From Heracleum sosnowskyi (lineage: Eukaryota; Streptophyta; Magnoliopsida; Apiales; Apiaceae), in the NCBI GenBank assembly GCA_030848705.1, contig CM061236.1, positions 137,011,970 to 137,075,969 of the forward strand: a stretch of 64,000 nucleotides of DNA. Direction: 5' to 3'. Shown piece by piece: positions 31,437-43,342 of this stretch; within the stretch, counting starts at the first letter, position 1, and the number at the start of each line of letters is the position of its first letter. Position numbers and translations under genes: made by a program. Below the pieces are notes generated by a model. The model worked only from the letters and a program-made list of their open reading frames with translations. It was not told the DNA's origin and made no database searches.

Positions 31437-34400
31437 ATGTCTTCTGCACTATCACTCCGGAGCATACTGGATGCTCACAAATTGACTGGTCCTAATTTTG
31501 CTGACTGGCTTCGAAACCTGAAAATTGTTCTCAGGGTTGAGAAGCTGGAATATGTGCTTAACTCACCTAAGCCTGCTGAACCTGCTGACGATGCACATGA
31601 TGATGAACATGTTGTGTATCGTAAGTGGATAGATGATGCAAATGTTGCTCAATGTATCATGCTAGCTTCCATAAACATTGAGCTACAGAAGCAGCATGAG
31701 CATATGGATGCTCACACTATCCTAACGCATCTACAAGAGTTGTATGATGTGGCGGGGAGGAAAGCTCGATATGAGATATCGAAGGAGCTGTTCCACTGTA
31801 GGATGTCTGAGGGATCGTCTGTGAATGACCATGTACTTAAGATGATCAATTTGATTGAACGTCTTGGACAACTTGGTTTCAACATGGATGGGGAGCTGAG
31901 TCAAGACTTGGTCTTGCAATCACTTCCGGGTTCGTTTTCGTAGTTTGTTGTGAACTTTCACATGAATAAGTTGGACGTCAGCCTGGCTGAACTCCACAAC
32001 ATGTTGAAGACTGCGGAATCAAATTTTCCCTCTAAGAAGAGTTTTGTTCTTCTAATTGGTGAAGGTTCCAATCCTAAGAAAAGGAAGAAGAACCCTCCCA
32101 AGAAGAAGAAAGTAGGTGAAAAAAGGCCGGTTCCACCAAAAGCTGAAGATCCCAAAAGCAAAGTTGTTTGCTTCCACTGTAACAAGGTGGGGCACTGGAA
32201 GAGGAACTGCAAGGTTTACCTTGCAGAATTGAAGAAGAAGAAGGGTAGTGAGACTGCCGCTTCTGATTCAGGTATGTTCATGATAGAAGTGAATATGTCA
32301 TTAAATCAAATTGCTACTTGGGTATCAGATACCGCCTGTGGTTCTCACATTTGCAATTCGTTGTAGGGACTAAGGAGAAGTAGGAATCTTGAGGAAGAGG
32401 AGGTGATTCTACGGATGGGAAATGGAGCAAGAGTTGCTGCTGAAGCTGTAGGATCATTTGATTTACATATGCCTACGGGCAAGACTATTGTTTTAAATAA
32501 TTGTTATTTTGTTCCCTCGATTGTGAGGAATATTATTTCTATTCCCATGTTAGACTTGGCTGGATTTTCGTTTGCTATTCAGAATAATAAATGTTCAATT
32601 CTTAGAGATAATGTTCTTTATGGTAGTGGCATTTTAAATAATGGTCTGTATGTATGTGACGTAGATCATAATTTACTACAAATTGAACGTACTAATAAAA
32701 GGAAAAGGGATGATGAAAATCTCACCTATTTGTGGCACTGCAGACTTGGTTATATAAGTGAAAATAGACTTCGTACATTGCATAAGGAAGGGTTACTTGA
32801 ACCCTTTGATTTTGAATCATATCCTACAGATTTTCTAGGATTGGTACACACAGATGTATGCGGACCGATGTCTACGCAAGCCATGGGTGGATTTTCGTAC
32901 TTCATTACTTTCACATATGATCGATCTAGATTCGGATATGTGTATTTGATGAAACACAAGTCTGAAGCCTTTGAAAAGTTCAAAGAATACAAGAATGAAG
33001 TGGAGAAACAAACCAAACATAGTATTAAAACCCTTCGATCAGATCGAGGTGGTGAATACTTGAATGGTGAGTTTATAGATTATCTCAAAGAAAATGGTAT
33101 AGTCTCTCAGTGGACTCCTCCATATACTCCAAAGTTGAATGGGGTATCTGAAAGGAGAAATCGAACTTTGTTAGACATGGTTCGATCCATGATGAGCTAT
33201 GCAGATCTTCCAATATTCCTTTGGGGTTATGCATTGGAAACCTCATCATATTTACTGAATAAGGTGCCTTCAAAATCTGTTCCTCAAACTCCATATGAGA
33301 TATGGAAAGAAAGGAAACCGAGTCTTAAACACGTTAAGATTTGGGCATGTCCAGCTTATGTCAAGAAAGTTGACCCTGATAAGCTGGAATCTCGATCCGT
33401 AAAATGTAAGTTTGTGGGATATCCTAAAGAGACTTTAGGGTATTACTTTTACACCGATCATAGGGTATTTGTCTCCAGACATGCTACCTTCTTGGAAAAA
33501 CAGTTTATCCTTGAAGGGAACAATGGGAGCAAAATAGAATTTAATGAAGTTCAAGAAGCACAAACTACTACGGTTCAAGAGGAAACACATGTTCAGACTG
33601 AACAACCTTCTGTGGAACAGCCCATTTGTAGGTCAGAGAGAGTGTCTCGCCAACCTGAGAGGTATTATGGCCTTGTCATTGAGAATGACAATGAGTTGTC
33701 GATCATTGATGATGATGACCATATGACCTATAATGAGGCTATGAGTAGTGTTGACTTAGAGAAATGGCAGAGTGCCATGAAATTCGAAATGGATTCTATG
33801 TATACCAACCAAGTATGGACTTTGGTTGAAGCACCCAAGGATGTGAAGCCTATTGGGTGCAAATGGGTATACAAGAGAAAGATTGGAGCAGATGGCCAGG
33901 TGGAGACCTATAAGGCCAGGCTCGTGGCAAAAGGATTCAGACAAAGGCAAGGGATTGACTTTGATGAAACTTTTTCGCCTGTAGCCCTGTTAAAATCAAT
34001 TCGGATTTTGCTTGCGATTGCTGCTTACTACGACTATGAGATCTGGCAAATGGACGTGAAAACAGCCTTCCTCAATGGGAAACTTGAAGAGGAAGTGTAT
34101 ATGACACAGCCAGAGGGTTTTGTTTCCAAAGGGAATGAACACCTAGTGTGTAAGCTGCTACGAACCATATATGGATTAAGGCAAGCTTCTCGTAGATAGA
34201 ACATCCGTTTTGATGAGACAATCAAAGAGTTTGATTTTATCAAAAACATAGATGAACCATGTGTCTACAAGAAGGTTAGAGGGAGCGTGGTAACATTTCT
34301 TGTGTTGTATGTGGATGACATACTTCTTATAGGAAATAATATACCGATGCTACAATCAGTCAAAGTGTGGCTATCAAAGAACTTCACTATGAAGGACATG

Positions 34401-35294
34401 GGAGAAGCATCCTACATTCTCGGTATGAAGATCTATAGAGATAGATCTAGAAGAATGATAGGTCTTACCCAGGGTACATACATCGAGAAAGTTTTTAAAA
34501 GGTTCAGCATGGAAAACTCCAAGAGATGTCTCATACCAATGAGCCATGGAGTATCCCTTTCCAAGAAGATGTCTCCTAAGACACCTGAAGAAAGGGAGCG
34601 TATGAGTAAGATTCCTTATGCTTCGGCAATAGGATCTATCATGTACGCGATGTTATGTACTAGGCCTGATGTTGCTCATTCAATTAGTGTGACGAGCAGA
34701 TATCAGTCCAATCCAGGTGAAGACCACTGGAAAGCGGTGAAGAACATCCTTAAGTATTTGCGAAGGACTAAGGATATTTTTCTTGTTTTTGGTGGATCTA
34801 AGTTGAAAATAGAGGGTTATACTGACTCTAGTTTTCAATCAGAAAGTGATGATAGAACATCCATGTCAGGGTACGTGTTTACTCTGAATGGTGGTGGGAT
34901 TAGTTGGAAGAGTTCCAAATAGTCTACAACGGCTTACTCCACAGCGGAAGCAGAGTATATAGCTGCAAGTGAGGCGGCAAAAGAAGCCATTTGGATGAGG
35001 AAATTTGTTTCTGAGTTGGGAGTTGTTCCTAGCATTGAGGAGCCTATTGTGTTTTATTGTGATAACAACGCAGTAATAGCACAAGCCAAGGAACCTAGGT
35101 CTCATAAAAATTCCAAACATGTTTTGCGGCGCTTTCATTTGATTAGGGAGATCATTGAAATAGGAGATGTCAAAATTGAGAGAGTTGACACACATAACAA
35201 CGTAGCAGACCCACTCACAAAGACATTGTCTCAGATTCACTTTGATCGTCATAAAGAGAAGATGGGTATTAGATACCAGTGTGATTGGCTTTAG
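31437..35294 (+). pseudogene. Copia C Gag-Pol, one frame with four TAG stops
   Basis: 1286 codons in one frame from ATG 31437 to TAG 35292-35294, with no frameshift. Order: Gag (about 1-170, DKLTGPNF-like N-terminus), zinc knuckle CFHCNKVGHWKRNC (about 32170-32211), protease WVSDTACGSHIC (about 32320-32355), integrase core with Asp in HTDVCGP, Asp in RSDRGGEY and Glu in NGVSERRNRT, RT with MDVKTAFLNG and YVDDILLIGN, and RNase H with TAEAEYIAASEA. Stops: 31941-31943, 32364-32366, 34197-34199, 34920-34922; context suggests Gln, Gln, Trp and Gln originally. The integrase zinc module is damaged: WHCRLGYI lacks the second His and the CxxC half is missing. Confidence 0.92.
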
Positions 35295-35308
35295 TTCAAG
35301 TGGGAGAT
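35295..35308 (+). promoter_or_regulatory. Polypurine tract of Copia C
   Basis: AAGTGGGAGAT immediately precedes the LTR start TGAAAGTATT. Confidence 0.8.
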
Positions 35309-36886
35309 TGAAAGTATTTGTCCTAAATCCAATCATGTATGATGAGTTAGGAAGAACTTTCATGTATTCTTATTTGATTTCATTAATGTTAATAAAAGAC
35401 TTGTTTTGTTTTTATTACGGGCTTTATCTATTTAAAGTGTTTTAAATAAGATGTTCCATAGTTTAGAGTAAAGCTTCTAGAATTATAATGAGATTATAAT
35501 AGTGACATCTAGAAGATGATAACTCTAGACTTAAACAGTTCCTGATCATAGGATAACTAATCGGAAGTTGGTGAATCCGCAAAGATTGGTGCATACTATG
35601 CTAGCTCCCGTCAGGAGGATGTCTGTTCTCATAGGCATTTGTGTGGTGACACTATAGCTAGTATGTAGGTGCTTGTTAGGGAATAAGTTCACTGAACATG
35701 ACTCGATAAGTTGAATAGCTAATGGAGTTTACTCACGTGTCAATAGTTATTCACTGAGTGATAGTTGTACAAGTGTCCTTAGACTTGAGATCGTTAGAGT
35801 TATCTTGTATATAATGAACTACGCTTTGGATTAGTCCTTAGTCTCAAGGACATCCATTAGGTCTATTCTGGGCATAGGGATTTGTGTATGGAGATAGTTA
35901 ACGTCAATAGAGGATCTACCCCTTCCAGTATAGGAAGAGAATATCCTATGTTATTCTTAGTATGCGAGTTCTGGAATCTCTGGCCAGAGTGTATGAAATT
36001 AGAAAGGAGTTTCTAATTTGCATTAATATGAACTTAGTATTATGAATAAGAAATCATATGATTAAATTTGATAAGGCCTGACACGAGATCCATGCCTTAT
36101 ATTTAATCGGGATATTGTAGGGTAGAAGGAATTGATTGTACTGAAACTAGTCACTAACAGGTTCTTGGTATTCTAAGCAGTGAATTCATATTATCCGGAT
36201 AGTCGCGATATGTTGAGAAGCATCACTCACGATATAGAATAAATATAATTAATCAGTTAATTATATTTAATGAATTATTAGAATTCATATAAATAATAAA
36301 TAAAAAGTTTATTATTATTTATTTCTACTACCGGCTTAATATTGAACCTACAGGGTCACACCATAAAAGAATATTTTCTTTGATGAAAAGATTTAAATTA
36401 TGAGAGAGGAAAATTATTTTCTAAATAGTTTAGAAAAAGAAATAATGATTAAAATAGTTTTAATCATTATTAAAGCATTTTAGAAATGTGGGGTTAATAT
36501 ATATATATATAGATATATTATTAAAAACCCTAAAAGAGCCCTATAAATAGAATGGGATAGTTCATTCTAAGGCTCGTCTTATTTTTTGTGAAAAAACCTA
36601 GTAAAGGAGCTAGCCTCCATCTCTCTCTCTCTCTCTCTTTTTCTCTCTAAAAGTCTTAGAGATTTTTTGAAGAATTCATCGAAGGAAAATTCTTGGTGGA
36701 TACCGGTAGAGTGTTTCACACTCTGAGGAGCAAATGCTTATTACCATCGATTTTAAAGCTTCGATTTGCAAGGTATGGTTACGATTCCCCTCGCTCTAGA
36801 TTTTATATGTTTTTCTATATGTGTGATACATGGTTTTTACGGAATAAATGTTATATCACGCTTCCGCTCATCCGTAAATTCCTACA
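35309..36886 (+). repeat. 3' LTR of Copia C
   Basis: TGAAAGTATT...TTCCTACA, 1578 bp, complete. Short (AT)n near 36496-36518 and (CT)n near 36620-36640. Confidence 0.92.
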
Positions 36887-38775
36887 TGACCACCCATTGA
36901 GGAACATCCTACATAGTCCTAAGGTCAGTGGAAGATTGATAAAATGGGCAATTGAGTTGGGAGAGTTCAAAACTATGTATAAGCCTCGAACGGCCATTAA
37001 AGTACAGGCATTTGCTGACTTCATGGTTGAATGTACCATCGACAACCAAGAAGTCGGGGGCAGGAAGTAGTACCCTTGGAGGGCAACGAGGCTGAAAAAC
37101 AAGAGCAAGAATGGTATCCAAGGAATATTGGGTACTCTATTTTGATAGGGCATCAAAAACAAAATTAAGTGGAGTAGGTTTGGTGCTACAAATTCCTGAT
37201 GGATTTCTTATTGAGTATGCACTAAAGTTGGATTTTCCGACAATAAACAATGAAGCTGAGTATGAAGCCCTGATAGCTGGATTAGGTTTGGCTGGGGCCT
37301 TGAGAGTCAAGACTCTCAAAGTTTGTGGAGATTCGAGATTGGTAGTCTCGCATGTGAGTGGAGAATTTGAGGCTAAAGATGAAAATATGGCCAAATATTT
37401 GAAGCTTGTGAAATCCATCAAGACTCAGTTTGACGAATGCTATGTGGAGCACATCCCTAGAGAATAAAACATGAAGCCCGGTACATTGTCTAAATTTGCT
37501 TCTTCTGAGATAGAGAATTAAGCCGGGAGTGTATACTTCTAAGTTTTGAAGACCCCGAACATCAATGGAAAACTGATAACACCTATTAACATTGGTGGCT
37601 GTTGGATAGAACCCATTAAAGCTCATCTGGAGACATGTTGGTTACCGAATAATGCCTTGGAGGCACGAAAGTTGACAGTAAGAGCATTGACGTATGCCTT
37701 GATTGAGGGGATCTTATACAAAAAGTCTTTTGTCATCCCCTACTTAAAATGTCTGAGACCCCAAGAGGCAGAATCAACCCTGAAAGAAGTTCATGAGGGG
37801 ATTTGTGGGCAACACTTGGGGGGCAGGGCCCTTGCTCATAAAATCACCCGTTTAGGCTTCTATTGACCCAACATGCTGGTTGGTACGAAAGAATATGTGA
37901 AAAAATGTGAACGATGCCAGAAACATGCCCCTGTTGTGAGACAGCCTCCTGAGATGTTGACATTCGTTAACTCACCTATCCCGTTTGCCATATGGGGAAT
38001 GGACGTACTTGGACTGTTTCCCATAACAAGTAGCCAAAGTAAGTTCTTGATAGTAACAATTGACTACTTCACTAGGCGGGCCAAGATAGCCACAAAGCAA
38101 GTAACATGATTTTTATGAAAAAGTGTAATATGCGTATATGGACTTCCATGAATCCTTGTGATGAATAATGGACGACAAATCAGTAATGATGAGTTGAAGA
38201 TAGTAAATGATATTGAGCTACGTTTTACTTCCGTGGCTCACCCTTAAGGAAATGGACAAGCCAAAGTGGCTAACTGAATCATCCTTTATGGACTTAAGAA
38301 GCGAGTTAAATGCTTAAGGAGCAGTTGGATGGATGAGCTACTCCCCATAATTTGCGCGTATTGTACCACTTAAAAAGTTAAAGCATGAGCTACCACGTCT
38401 TGTTAGATTAAGAAGTTGAGGTTGTGATGCCCTTAAAAGTCACTCACGCATCCCCGAGGTTTGAGGCCTTTGAGCCCGTGAAAAGAAATGAAAGTATGAG
38501 GCTCACTCTAAACTTAATTGAAGAAGTTAGAGACGAATCCAATGCCAATATCGTAGAGCATCAAAAATGAGCTTCGTTTTACTACAACCTAAAAGTAAAG
38601 GAAAGATTCTTTTGATAAGGAGACTTTTTCTCAGGAAAGTCGAAACATCCGGGGTTGGACATAAAGGAAAATTAGCCCCTAATTAGGAAGGGCCCTACAA
38701 AGTCAAGAATCCTCGAAGGGCATTAGGTGTCAAGGACTTGGCATACCTCAAACTTAAAAGTTTATTATGTTTAGT
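36887..38775 (+). pseudogene. Gypsy B RNase H, archaeal-type RNase H and integrase
   Basis: RNase H C-terminus from DHPLRNILHSPKVSGRLIKW (about 36889). Archaeal-type RNase H, 37111-37467 (YWVLYFDRASKTKLSG; INNEAEYEALIAGL). Integrase zinc module VHEG...CGQH...CERCQKH (about 37790-37925) with HHCC present, core start IWGMDVLGLFP (about 37998) with first Asp, then a strongly decayed core (38110-38350) and a GPYKV-type C-terminal motif near 38690. Multiple stops and frameshifts. The segment between RT palm and DHPLR is missing. Confidence 0.82.
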
Positions 38776-39430
38776 GCATCCTAAAGGGATCCGCTAATAG
38801 GACAAGTAGAAATAAAGTTCGATGAAATCATGAGCTTCTTAGAAAGCAGATGAAGGGTTGAACCCGTTTTGATTGGAAGAAACATCCTCAGAGCTTTTCC
38901 AAGACAAAAGCATACAAGATATGCATGTCAACTGCACACATAGAGTTGAATACAACGAACCCCGAAGGGTGAATGTTGCTAATAAACATACAAAAGAAAG
39001 CCTAAGATGCTTATTGTTAATTAGCGAAAATTTCAAGCTCAAGAGAAGTTTGATATGATAGACTTGAGAAAGAATCACTACGAGTGGAGCCATCAGTAAG
39101 AACTCATAAGGGTGAAGGGTTGAAACCCCAGAAACCTAAGACATTCACTCCAAACCCCATCATTCGATATGCTCATTAAAAGGCTTGAAGCCAAAACAAG
39201 AGGGTATAAGACATAAAAGGCTTATGCAAATGTCAAGTTAGCCTCAAATAAGGCAAAATCGTCGTAAATGTGTAGGTCGCTCCACACTCTACACCAAGAC
39301 GATACTCGTGAAACACTAGTGTATATTAAAATCCCCAAAAAAGGGTAGTAAGTCCCAGGTAAGGGATAAAAAGACCCCAAGTCTCGAAAAATACCGGTAT
39401 AACTTCTATGAAATCCTAGTGCATTATCAT
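38776..39430 (+). other. Gypsy B 3' untranslated region
   Basis: No credible gene between the integrase remnant and the polypurine tract. Decayed, with scattered short ORFs on both strands. Confidence 0.55.
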
Positions 39431-39447
39431 AGAAGTTGGGGGGCAAA
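39431..39447 (+). promoter_or_regulatory. Polypurine tract of Gypsy B
   Basis: AGAAGTTGGGGGGCAAA immediately precedes the 3' LTR. Confidence 0.85.
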
Positions 39448-40090
39448 TGATATGGGTTAAAAATAACCCTAAAGACATAATTAATATTGCATTAATTAAA
39501 CCTAGATGGTCCATAAATAAGGCCCATTAATAAGGCCTGAAACTCTAATTAAATATTAATTTCGTAATTAATATTTGGGCTAGAAGTACGACCTGTATTA
39601 GGATACGTCCAATATAGGCTTGTTCTAATACAAGTGGGTTTGTTTCAATACAAGTCCGTTATGATATGGAAACAACTCCTACATGGAAGTGATAATAATT
39701 ATCCACCGTCAAGGATAAGACTTATCCTTCAAGGAAGTGATAATACTTATCCACCGTCAAGGATAATATTTATCCTTCAAGGAAATCAATACTTATCCAC
39801 TAGGCTTCTAAACGCCTATATAAAGGGTCTGACCCCTCATCTCAGAACTACGTTTTAGACTTCATCCTTGAATAAGGACGTACAAGTCACTACGTACTTG
39901 GTGTGCCCCTACTGCCATAGCCCTGAGGGCAACACCAAGAACTACGTTTTTATTGGCTTGATTCTCTAAACACTAGAGATACGTAGGCATCTTGTTAGGA
40001 CCGAGTTAGTCCCCGATAACAAGAGCATCCATTAAAGTTTGAAGCTCACAAACCCTAGCATTAACTATACCTTAATTTTATTCCATAACA
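39448..40090 (+). repeat. 3' LTR of Gypsy B
   Basis: 643 bp, TGATATGGGTT...CCATAACA. TATATAAA at 39817-39824. Two 48-bp units rather than three. Confidence 0.92.
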
Positions 40091-40513
40091 TTAACACATA
40101 ATTTTTTTGGTTTATTTTCAATTTTCCATTATAAAACAACTTCAAAATTGTTTCATATATTGAATAACCCGCTTCACGCCTCCGCCTTATGAATTCTATC
40201 TATACTCTTTATTAATAAAGAAATAATATTTAAATAGCGCGGTATTAAAATATTAAATTTGATTATCACCAAATTCGGATTCAATTCCTTGCAAATACAA
40301 AATTATATAAGATTTATTTATTTACATTAATTTCTTACTTTATCTAGGATATGATTGCTTATAACTATATAATTAAATCTATACTCTTTAAAGTTTAAAT
40401 GGCACGCATATTTGATAATGACATAATTAAATATTTTTTAAATATTAAATATTTTTATCATTCAATTCTTTACCATACATATTTGATAATATCTATTAAT
40501 AATTTATCAATAA
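40091..40513. other. AT-rich flank, nothing recognised
   Basis: Host-type AT-rich sequence after Gypsy B. No ORF with family features. Confidence 0.5.
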
Positions 40514-40515
40514 TA

Positions 40516-40766
40516 CTCTCTCTGTCTCACCCAATTGTATACATCGGGGACGGGGGTTCGGCACACATTTTAAGGTTACTATAAAGTATATTTTCGTAAA
40601 TTATTTTTAATTTTTTTTTCTTCTGAATTAAAATTTAACGTTTAAATTTTTATTCAGAGAAAAAAAATAATTTAAAAATAAGTTATAGAAGTATAGTTTA
40701 TATACACTTTAAAATGCGTGTAAATCCGTGAGAAATTTTTTTATAAAAATGAATGAGACGGTGGAG
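40516..40766. mobile_element. Stowaway-type MITE (Tc1/Mariner-like)
   Basis: Left end CTCTCTCTGTCTCACCC, right end read inward CTCCACCGTCTCATTC: matching terminal inverted repeats of the plant Stowaway consensus with several changes. TA duplications at 40514-40515 and 40767-40768. 251 bp, no coding capacity. Confidence 0.75.
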
Positions 40767-40768
40767 TA

Positions 40769-42598
40769 ATATTTTATTGTATTTTATTGTCCGTTCATGT
40801 TCAGTCTGGGCACGAGATTTAGCGGCTAGTATATATAATGACCTAAAATAGCTAATGTGATTGTTAGCCAGCCGTGAAGTATACATTTCACGGTTAAGGT
40901 TAGTACTAGAGCAGTTCTAGGTGTATCAAAAAGGATCATAACATTTTTCTCAAATGACACCTGACAGTTTTTTATTAGTTGAATCTATATTAACACAAGC
41001 GGGGTTTGTTTTATTAACGAGTAAGCAACCAATAAAAATGTGACAACTCATCTTTTGAAATATTGCCCGAGTACTATAAAAGTTAAAACTAGTTTCTACT
41101 AATGTTACAAAAAGAAAAAGAAAAATCCTACTCACAAAAGAACATATCAATATGTAGCTTAAGAAAATTAATAAACTTGTTGAAGAAAAAAATTATCCAT
41201 GATATATAATGTTAAATTGTGGAGAGGCTAGTAGTTTAATATTAATTTGGAGCTAATGTTATAATAACTAGAAAGCTAATGTTAATACAGGCATCCAGCA
41301 AGTTATTGTTAACAAATGCACAGGACAAAGTACAAACATTCATGATGATCCAAAAGAACTGGCGTATTATGAAGAAATTGTATTTTTGGGCTCTGGTTCT
41401 AGGAAATGAAGCACATGGTCCACGCCTTTCCGTGGCTAAACCGTAAGCCAACCAGCACCAACCCGCCACTCTCACCACCTGGGTTTTACTCCGTGTCTGA
41501 GTTACTGGGTCCATGTTTCTTAATAAGATAAAGGTTTTGTCTGTTACTTCTCACCAACATGTTACATGACTACTTTTCTTAATAAATACTATTCTGTCCA
41601 ATGGCAAAACTAGGGAACATACATACAGGCCAAAACTCAGGTCAACTTTGATATCCAAAAGGTTAAAAAACCCAAAAACTGAGAATTCAATTCTAGGGAT
41701 TGTTCTTGAAATAAATCAAATAATAATGAATTGGTATTAAAAATCTTATTTTTGTAGAGTTCTAATTCTTTACTAACCGTTTTGCATCTCCTCTTTTTAA
41801 CTTTTAAGTAAAAAAAAAAAAACAATGTATTGATTTAAATATATAGAGGAATTTGTACCTGCTTAAAATATTCTTGACTGAAATAAAAATCATAAACTAC
41901 GAAAAGAAATTTCATAAATGTAGAACGTGATACACATGGGTAAATTATGGGTTATATTTAAACTATCACTAAACCAATGGGTTCTTCACTGGCTAGACAG
42001 CTGCATACAGTACTTAAAGTGTATCGTCATTCGTAGTATCTCCAATCCATTTCTTATTCTTGAGTTAATTCTAGATAGTCAAAATATTCAACACCTTCAT
42101 GTGATCTTAATTAGATATCTACCAAAGTGAAAACATGACACTCATCTTTTTTTATATTTTATCTCGCCAAATAAAGCATATTATTATTGAATTAGTGAGC
42201 GATATGTATATGTGATTCATTAAAAACTGACCAATTGTCTTGTATAAATAAATTATTATTTATTTTTATTATTATTAAGAATAATGTATTTCTAGTAAAA
42301 ATTTAATAAATTTATTTGAGTTAAAATTTATAACTAATTTATCTTACCGAATTAGGCATGGAGTCCTAGTCATGAGTCAAATATAAGACTCAACATCAAA
42401 TAGTTTGTCATAGGAAAATAAAGAGTTAACGAGTGGGGGGTTTTACTCCGAAACAAAAAGACAGCCAATTGTCTAATAATTCAAGTCTCTACTTTTTGGA
42501 CCCACCTTTGGTTCCCACTCCGTGTTCTTTATTAAAAACTCATAAACACGCACGCCCCACAATATCCTTATACATGTGTTTCAGCACCACGTAGTCGT
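40769..42598. other. Intergenic and upstream region of the CBF gene
   Basis: AT-rich. Short ORFs on both strands (for example 41242-41514 minus) lack family features. I see no exon structure. Confidence 0.5.
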
Positions 42599-42606
42599 AG
42601 TATATA
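42573..42606 (+). promoter_or_regulatory. Candidate core promoter of the CBF-like gene
   Basis: TATATATTA at 42601-42609 lies about 80 bp before the ATG. CATGTG (42573-42578) is a CANNTG site of the type bound by ICE1-like bHLH proteins in CBF promoters. CCACGTAG follows at about 42587. Function is inferred from position. Confidence 0.5.
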
Positions 42607-42682
42607 TTAGTGTTCGATATCCATAAACTAATTAACAACCTCACTCTACTGCTACTCGATCAAACTACTTGTTTTTATAAAT

Positions 42683-43342
42683 ATGATGAATCATACAATC
42701 TTCTCCAATTACTCCCATTCGTACAAACTAAATCTTTATTCACCTGATGCTGCCTCTGATTCTTCATCTTCCACAGAAGGTAGCCCTGATTCACCTGTTA
42801 TGTTCGCATCTAGTAATTCAAAGAAACGTGACGGCAGAAAGAAGTTACGAGAAACTCGACACCCCGTGTATCATGGAGTTAGAAGAAGAAACTCGAAAAA
42901 ATGGGTTAGTGAAGTAAGGGAACCTAGCAAGAAAACAAGAATATGGCTTGGCACTTTCGCAACACCTGAAATGGCAGCTAGAGCACATGATGTCGCTTCC
43001 ATAGCCTTGAAGGGACGATCCGCTTGTTTAAATTTTGCTGACTCAGCTTGGAGATTGCGTATCCCGGCATCAACCAATGCCAAGGATATTCAGAAGGCGG
43101 CGGCTGAGGCAGCAGAGGCATTTCGGTCACCATGTCATGATGGTGAAGTGGTGGAGGAGAGAAGTCAAGTGACATTGCCTCAAAATGTGTATTACATGGA
43201 TGAGGAGGTGGCAGAGTTTGGAATGCCTGGGCAATTAATTGCTGAGATGGCACAAGGGATGATGTTGCCTCCACCTAATCAGTATTACTGTGAGGGAGAT
43301 GACGTGGAATTCTGTGCTGGCGTATCTTTATGGAATTATTAA
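42683..43342 (+). CDS. CBF/DREB1-type AP2/ERF transcription factor, single exon
   Basis: 219 residues, intact. The AP2 domain spans about residues 62-119 and carries the DREB-type Val (V75) and Glu (E80) at domain positions 14 and 19. The two CBF signatures flank it: KKRDGRKKLRETRH (47-60) before and DSAWR (120-124) after. The protein ends LWNY, as many CBFs do, after an acidic C-terminal half suited to activation. The family binds CRT/DRE (CCGAC) elements in the nucleus and activates cold and dehydration genes. Unusual points: the usual YRG is YHG (H64), at a position where the Arg contacts DNA in AtERF1; NSGKW is NSKKW; WVCEV is WVSEV. The start at 42683 is the first ATG after the TATA box. 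This is the only intact host gene I see. Confidence 0.95.
   Translation: MMNHTIFSNYSHSYKLNLYSPDAASDSSSSTEGSPDSPVMFASSNSKKRDGRKKLRETRHPVYHGVRRRNSKKWVSEVREPSKKTRIWLGTFATPEMAARAHDVASIALKGRSACLNFADSAWRLRIPASTNAKDIQKAAAEAAEAFRSPCHDGEVVEERSQVTLPQNVYYMDEEVAEFGMPGQLIAEMAQGMMLPPPNQYYCEGDDVEFCAGVSLWNY

Larger units (their letters stand above)
20623..36886 (+). mobile_element. Ty1/Copia retrotransposon (Copia C) inside Gypsy B
   Basis: Two LTRs (the 5' one split by Athila A), tRNA-Met primer site, a long leader, a single-frame gag-pol with four TAG stops, and a polypurine tract. The left LTR lacks the first 52 bp present in the right LTR, so the left target duplication is lost; TGACC follows the right end. 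LTRs differ at about 20 sites over about 1400 bp (eye count). Confidence 0.92.
16693..40090 (+). mobile_element. Tat-lineage Gypsy retrotransposon with nested insertions (Gypsy B)
   Basis: Both LTRs, primer site, gag, protease, RT, RNase H, archaeal-type RNase H, integrase and polypurine tract are present. Copia C (about 20623-36886), itself holding Athila A, splits it. Without the inserts it is about 7.1 kb. Flanks are CTAAT (left) and TTAAC (right), which would be one 5-bp duplication if the original was CTAAC and each copy lost one C to T. The LTRs differ at roughly 26 sites in 640 (about 4%, eye count). Confidence 0.9.

Noticed and set aside
41242..41514. 90-codon minus-strand ORF near the CBF gene
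   Set aside because: No recognisable domain, atypical composition, and no supporting promoter or splice context.
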